NCBI RefSeq assembly: GCF_009758205.1 | Contig: NZ_WRXN01000001.1 | Coordinates: 558,001-622,000 of the forward strand | Length of the DNA: 64,000 nucleotides | From: Chitinophaga tropicalis | Lineage (GTDB): Bacteria > Bacteroidota > Bacteroidia > Chitinophagales > Chitinophagaceae | Direction of reading: 5' to 3' | In this document: positions 61,078 through 64,000 of the stretch, piece by piece | Position numbering within the stretch: the stretch's first letter is position 1 | How the letters are laid out: the number at the start of each line of letters is the position of its first letter | Made by a program: the position numbers and the translations under genes | The notes under the pieces: generated by a model | Seen by the model: the letters and a program-made list of their open reading frames with translations, nothing else | Databases searched by the model: none | Told to the model about the DNA's origin: nothing

Positions 61078-62214
61078 ATGATCCGATTACTCCTTGCCTA
61101 CACAATTTTATTAACACCAGGTATTACAATGGCGCAAACTGATACAACGAAAGAGAAATTTCTGCTGGTCGGGACCTACACGAAAAATGAAGAAGAAGGC
61201 ATTAATGTTTATGCCTTCAACACATCTACCGGCACACTCCGTTATGTGAGCACCGCAAAAAATGTAGACAACCCTTCTTACCTGGTCATCGCCCCGGATC
61301 ATAAACATGTGTATTCTGTAAATGAAGGCGCAGATAAAAATGCTGGAGTAAGTGCATTTGAATGGGATACTACTTCCGGACAACTCACCTTCCTGAACAA
61401 ACAACCCTCAGGAGGAGATGCCCCTTGTTATATCTCTACAGACCTCGATGGTAAATATGTAATTGTCGGAAACTATAACGGAGGAAGTTTATCTGTTTTA
61501 CCCGTAAGGCCTGACGGGAAAATAGATGCCCCCGTACAAACTATAGAACATACCGGCAAAAGCGCCAATAAAGAAAGACAGGAAAAACCACATGTACATT
61601 GTGTGGTGTTTGGTCCCAACCATACATATTTATATGTACCCGATCTCGGCATAGACCAGGTAGCTATCTATGCATATAAACAGGGCGATGTACAACCACT
61701 CGTTCCGGCAGATCCCGGATTTTCTCCTTTTCCTCCCGGATCTGGTCCGCGGCATATCGTTTTTCATGAAAACAATAAATGGGCATACGTGATCCATGAG
61801 CTGGACGGAAAAGTTACCGCCTTCAGATATGACAATGGAAAATTGGTTCCTTTCCAGGCAATATCAACTTTACCTGAAAATTATAAAGGACAACCTTCCG
61901 GCGCCGACATCCATATTTCTCCGGATGGAAAATTTTTATACGCTTCCAACAGGGGAAAACTCAATAATATTGTTATATATAGTATAGATAAGAAAACTGG
62001 TACCCTTACCAAAAAAGGAGAACAATCATCCGGAGGTAAAACTCCCCGTAACTTTATGATAGACCCCAGCGGAGAATTTTTGCTGGCCGCCAATCAGGAT
62101 TCAGATAATGTGGTAGTTTTTAAGCGGAACAAAATAACAGGCCTGCTCAAAAAAACTAACCAGGAAGTAAAACTGCCTAAACCGGTATGTTTAAAAATGA
62201 TAGGAAGTAATTAA
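61078..62214 (+). CDS. Secreted lactonase-family seven-bladed beta-propeller
   Basis: 378 residues. The signal peptide ends at GITMAQ (about residue 20). The repeated blades follow the 6-phosphogluconolactonase/YbhE propeller family: LVGTYTKNEEEGINVYAFNTSTGTLRYVSTAKNVDNPSYLVIAPDHKHVYSVNE, HVHCVVFGPNHTYLYVPDLGIDQVAIYAYKQG, GSGPRHIVFHENNKWAYVIHELDGKVTAFRYDNGKL and GKTPRNFMIDPSGEFLLAANQDSDNVVVFK. Cytosolic members hydrolyse 6-phosphogluconolactone. The signal peptide here argues for another sugar lactone or a binding role. It stands alone with no linked pentose-phosphate gene. Confidence 0.9.
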   Translation: MIRLLLAYTILLTPGITMAQTDTTKEKFLLVGTYTKNEEEGINVYAFNTSTGTLRYVSTAKNVDNPSYLVIAPDHKHVYSVNEGADKNAGVSAFEWDTTSGQLTFLNKQPSGGDAPCYISTDLDGKYVIVGNYNGGSLSVLPVRPDGKIDAPVQTIEHTGKSANKERQEKPHVHCVVFGPNHTYLYVPDLGIDQVAIYAYKQGDVQPLVPADPGFSPFPPGSGPRHIVFHENNKWAYVIHELDGKVTAFRYDNGKLVPFQAISTLPENYKGQPSGADIHISPDGKFLYASNRGKLNNIVIYSIDKKTGTLTKKGEQSSGGKTPRNFMIDPSGEFLLAANQDSDNVVVFKRNKITGLLKKTNQEVKLPKPVCLKMIGSN

Positions 62215-62278
62215 ACTTTGAGTGTGGATCGATTCCTGTTGGCATTACTTTTTCAGCAAACTGTATAAAAAGAGTGTT

Positions 62279-62647
62279 ATGAAAAAGAAGTTGTCAAAAA
62301 CAAAGGAACAGGATAAAAGAAAAGCTCCTTCCCAAAAGGAAGCAGAGAAAAAAAGAAATAAAACATTTCCGGGATATCCTTCTCACCCTGCCAGGGAAGA
62401 CATCACTTATCAGGGTGAACAGGAAAACCTGGATATGGAAAAAATTACAAGATCTTCCCGGATCAATAATGAACTGGTTCGCAGAGAAGGTGTGAACCCC
62501 ACTGAATTTGATGATGGTCTCGACATACCCGGATCAGAACTGGACGATGAACAGGAAATGACCGGTATGGAAGACGAAGAGAATAATTATTACAGCCTCG
62601 GCGGAGACAGGCATGAAGACCTGGAAGAAAGAGAAGATATCATCTGA
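62279..62647 (+). CDS. Small hydrophilic protein of unknown function
   Basis: 122 residues from the ATG at 62279; a GTG at 62222 in frame is less likely. The first 40 residues are very Lys-rich (KKKLSKTKEQDKRKAPSQ), the rest acidic (ELDDEQEMTGMEDEENNYY, DLEEREDII). No signal peptide or membrane segment, probably disordered. The motif YPSHPAREDITYQGEQE and TEFDDGLDIPGSELDDEQE recur, by recollection, in small Bacteroidota proteins near stress genes, without known function. 64 bases behind the propeller gene. It converges with the cardiolipin synthase gene, 9 bases away. Confidence 0.6.
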   Translation: MKKKLSKTKEQDKRKAPSQKEAEKKRNKTFPGYPSHPAREDITYQGEQENLDMEKITRSSRINNELVRREGVNPTEFDDGLDIPGSELDDEQEMTGMEDEENNYYSLGGDRHEDLEEREDII

Positions 62648-62656
62648 GTTGTATAC

Positions 62657-64000
62657 TTACAGAAGAGGTGTCAACAATCTGCATACTGCATCTATGAACC
62701 GCTCCCAGACAGAGCGGTGCTTCCACGTGCGCCTGTCTATCTGAACAGCGTCCCGCAGGTCCTGTGCAAAAGCAGTGTTTAATTGTTGTACCAGTTTCTT
62801 GTCATAAGAAACTACTGCAATTTCACTGTTCAGGTAAAAACTACGGTAATCGAAATTCACAGACCCGATAATTGCCAGGTTGTCATCTACCGATATCGTT
62901 TTGGCATGTATAAAACCTTTCTCATACAGGTATACTTTCACCCCTGCATCCAGCATAGGTTTAATATACGATTGTGCCGCATGCTGCACAAAAAATGAGT
63001 CGCCCCGTTTTGGAAGCAGGAGCTCCACATTTTTTCCCGCCTGCGCCGCCATCTGCAAAGCAGTAAGTACCTGTTCATTCGGTATGAAGTAAGGATTACT
63101 TATCCTGATAGTACGTCTTGCCAGGTTAATAGCCATGAGTATACTTTGCATGGCCATCGGGAAATCTGAGTCCGGCCCACTGGCCACTATATCAGTAAAG
63201 CAATTCTCCTCCAGGTCTGACCGCTGAAAATAAGGAGGACTGAAAGGAAATGTTTTTCTGCTGCAATACCGGTAACTCATCAGGAACTGCAACTGTAGCA
63301 AATTCACCACATCGCCCTCCAGCTTCAGATGAGTATCCCTCCAGAACACGGGATGTTTGCCGTTATTCAGATAACGGTCATCTATATTGATACCACCGGT
63401 AAATGCAACTTCCCCATCTATGACAATGATCTTCCGGTGATTCCGGTAATTGGCGTTCACATAAAAATTGATCAGAACAGGAGAGAAGGAATATACTTCC
63501 GCACCATATTCTTCCAGCCACTCAGGAATTTCTCCAATGTCATCACATCCCAGGTCATCATAAACAAAACGTACTTCAACACCTTCCTGTAATTTTTCTA
63601 CCAGTATGGCAGCTACTTCATTACCCACATCGTCAGCGGCAAAGATGTAGTATTCTATATGTATATGATGCTTAGCTTTACGCAGGGCCTCAAATACCGC
63701 GGGAAACTTTTCCTCCCCATTCAGTAAAAGCGCAACTTTATTATTCTTTGAAACAACAGAGTGCCTGGTATTCAGTAACATAGCAGATAACTCCTGTTTA
63801 CTGGCCACCTGGTGGCGCAATTCCAGTTGCAGACTTTCTATTTCCTTACGCTGCGATTCGAAGTAACGCAGCATAAGTGTCTCATCCTTACTGCCTTTCA
63901 GCGTAAAACGCCGGCGCTTACGCAGGTCCCTTCCCAGGTAGTAATAAACGATGAGACCAAGAATAGGAACAAATACCAGCAGCATGATATAAGCCAAAGC
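62657..64000 (-). CDS. cls: Cardiolipin synthase, 5' end cut by the window
   Basis: About 447 codons are visible; the frame is open to the window edge and the first membrane helix and start codon lie outside. A membrane helix opens the visible part (MLLVFVPILGLIVYYYLG). Two phospholipase D motifs: HRKIIVIDGEVAFTGGINIDDRY and HAKTISVDDNLAIIGSVNFDYRS, both with HxK and the following Asp and Asn. IEYYIFAADDVGNEVAAILVEKLQEGVEVRFVYDDLGC and the C-terminal AQDLRDAVQIDRRTWKHRSVWERFIDAVCRLLTPLL are typical of Cls. It joins two phosphatidylglycerols to cardiolipin plus glycerol at the inner membrane. Confidence 0.93.
   Translation of the reverse strand, partial: ALAYIMLLVFVPILGLIVYYYLGRDLRKRRRFTLKGSKDETLMLRYFESQRKEIESLQLELRHQVASKQELSAMLLNTRHSVVSKNNKVALLLNGEEKFPAVFEALRKAKHHIHIEYYIFAADDVGNEVAAILVEKLQEGVEVRFVYDDLGCDDIGEIPEWLEEYGAEVYSFSPVLINFYVNANYRNHRKIIVIDGEVAFTGGINIDDRYLNNGKHPVFWRDTHLKLEGDVVNLLQLQFLMSYRYCSRKTFPFSPPYFQRSDLEENCFTDIVASGPDSDFPMAMQSILMAINLARRTIRISNPYFIPNEQVLTALQMAAQAGKNVELLLPKRGDSFFVQHAAQSYIKPMLDAGVKVYLYEKGFIHAKTISVDDNLAIIGSVNFDYRSFYLNSEIAVVSYDKKLVQQLNTAFAQDLRDAVQIDRRTWKHRSVWERFIDAVCRLLTPLL

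Noticed and set aside
62724..62729. CACGTG within cls, with TTCCACGTG half-site
   Set aside because: Only one half matches parS. The CACGTG cores at 5622-5627 and 44651-44656 also lack the GTTnC/GnAAC flanks.
1..64000. tRNA, rRNA, tmRNA, RNase P RNA, CRISPR arrays and insertion sequences
   Set aside because: I looked in the gene-free stretches for T-arm GGTTCGA patterns, direct repeat-spacer runs and transposase frames and found none.

Overview
The window reads as a chromosomal segment of a Bacteroidota bacterium, most likely family Chitinophagaceae (Chitinophaga-like). The reasons are the futalosine-pathway gene mqnC, the TamB/TamL outer-membrane pair, DUF2480, a GLPGLI-like domain fused to a PNGase F domain, promoter -7 boxes of the TAnnTTTG type instead of TATAAT, weak Shine-Dalgarno sequences, and N-terminal signal peptides on many genes. 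I see no rRNA, tRNA, CRISPR array, transposase or prophage gene.

1-30.7 kb is a mixed-strand housekeeping region. It holds a truncated hydroxypyruvate isomerase-like gene, a GNAT acetyltransferase, a lipoprotein, mqnC, two tandem retropepsin-like proteases, an active/inactive M16 protease pair, an LprI-like protein, a YitT-type membrane protein, an arginase-family protein, a MurG-like glycosyltransferase, an ArsC/Spx-like protein, polA, a second GNAT, a bleomycin-hydrolase-type peptidase, a Sua5-like protein, mtgA, a pnuC plus NadR-type kinase operon (NAD salvage), a PNGase F-like enzyme, an Nfu protein, mgsA, a GHL10 glycoside hydrolase, and a glycerol cluster (glpK, glpF, glycerophosphodiesterase) with a divergent DeoR regulator. 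Many convergent or tandem gene ends carry strong hairpin terminators. Six sites in 3-30 kb carry a repeated GC-rich element (around AGCCGGCCGCAGGCC), mostly just before such a hairpin and always in the same orientation.

31-49.7 kb holds gltB-gltD, two small secreted unknowns, the long tamB-tamL pair, rlpA, a DJ-1/PfpI protein, corA and a DUF2480 gene. A gene-free stretch before corA ends in a clear intrinsic terminator, so it may encode a small RNA.

49.7-64 kb looks like the replication origin and centromere neighbourhood. A 760-base gene-free stretch upstream of nadA contains three perfect DnaA boxes (TTATNCACA) and several one-mismatch boxes, next to an AT-rich tract. The stretch after nadA has another perfect box and an approximately 80-bp-spaced repeat. 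Between ybeY and mnmG (gidA) lie 1.6 kb of G-poor, pyrimidine-rich DNA with no credible gene, flanked by two identical 16-bp palindromes TGTTCCACGTGGAACA that match the ParB-binding site parS. The first lies inside the ybeY terminator hairpin and the second just upstream of the mnmG promoter. oriC and parS are the most striking content of the window. The rest of this end carries a PpiD/SurA-like isomerase, an SDR protein with a degenerate active site, an AraC regulator, an orphan feoA, a lactonase-family beta-propeller, a small acidic protein and a cardiolipin synthase cut by the window end.
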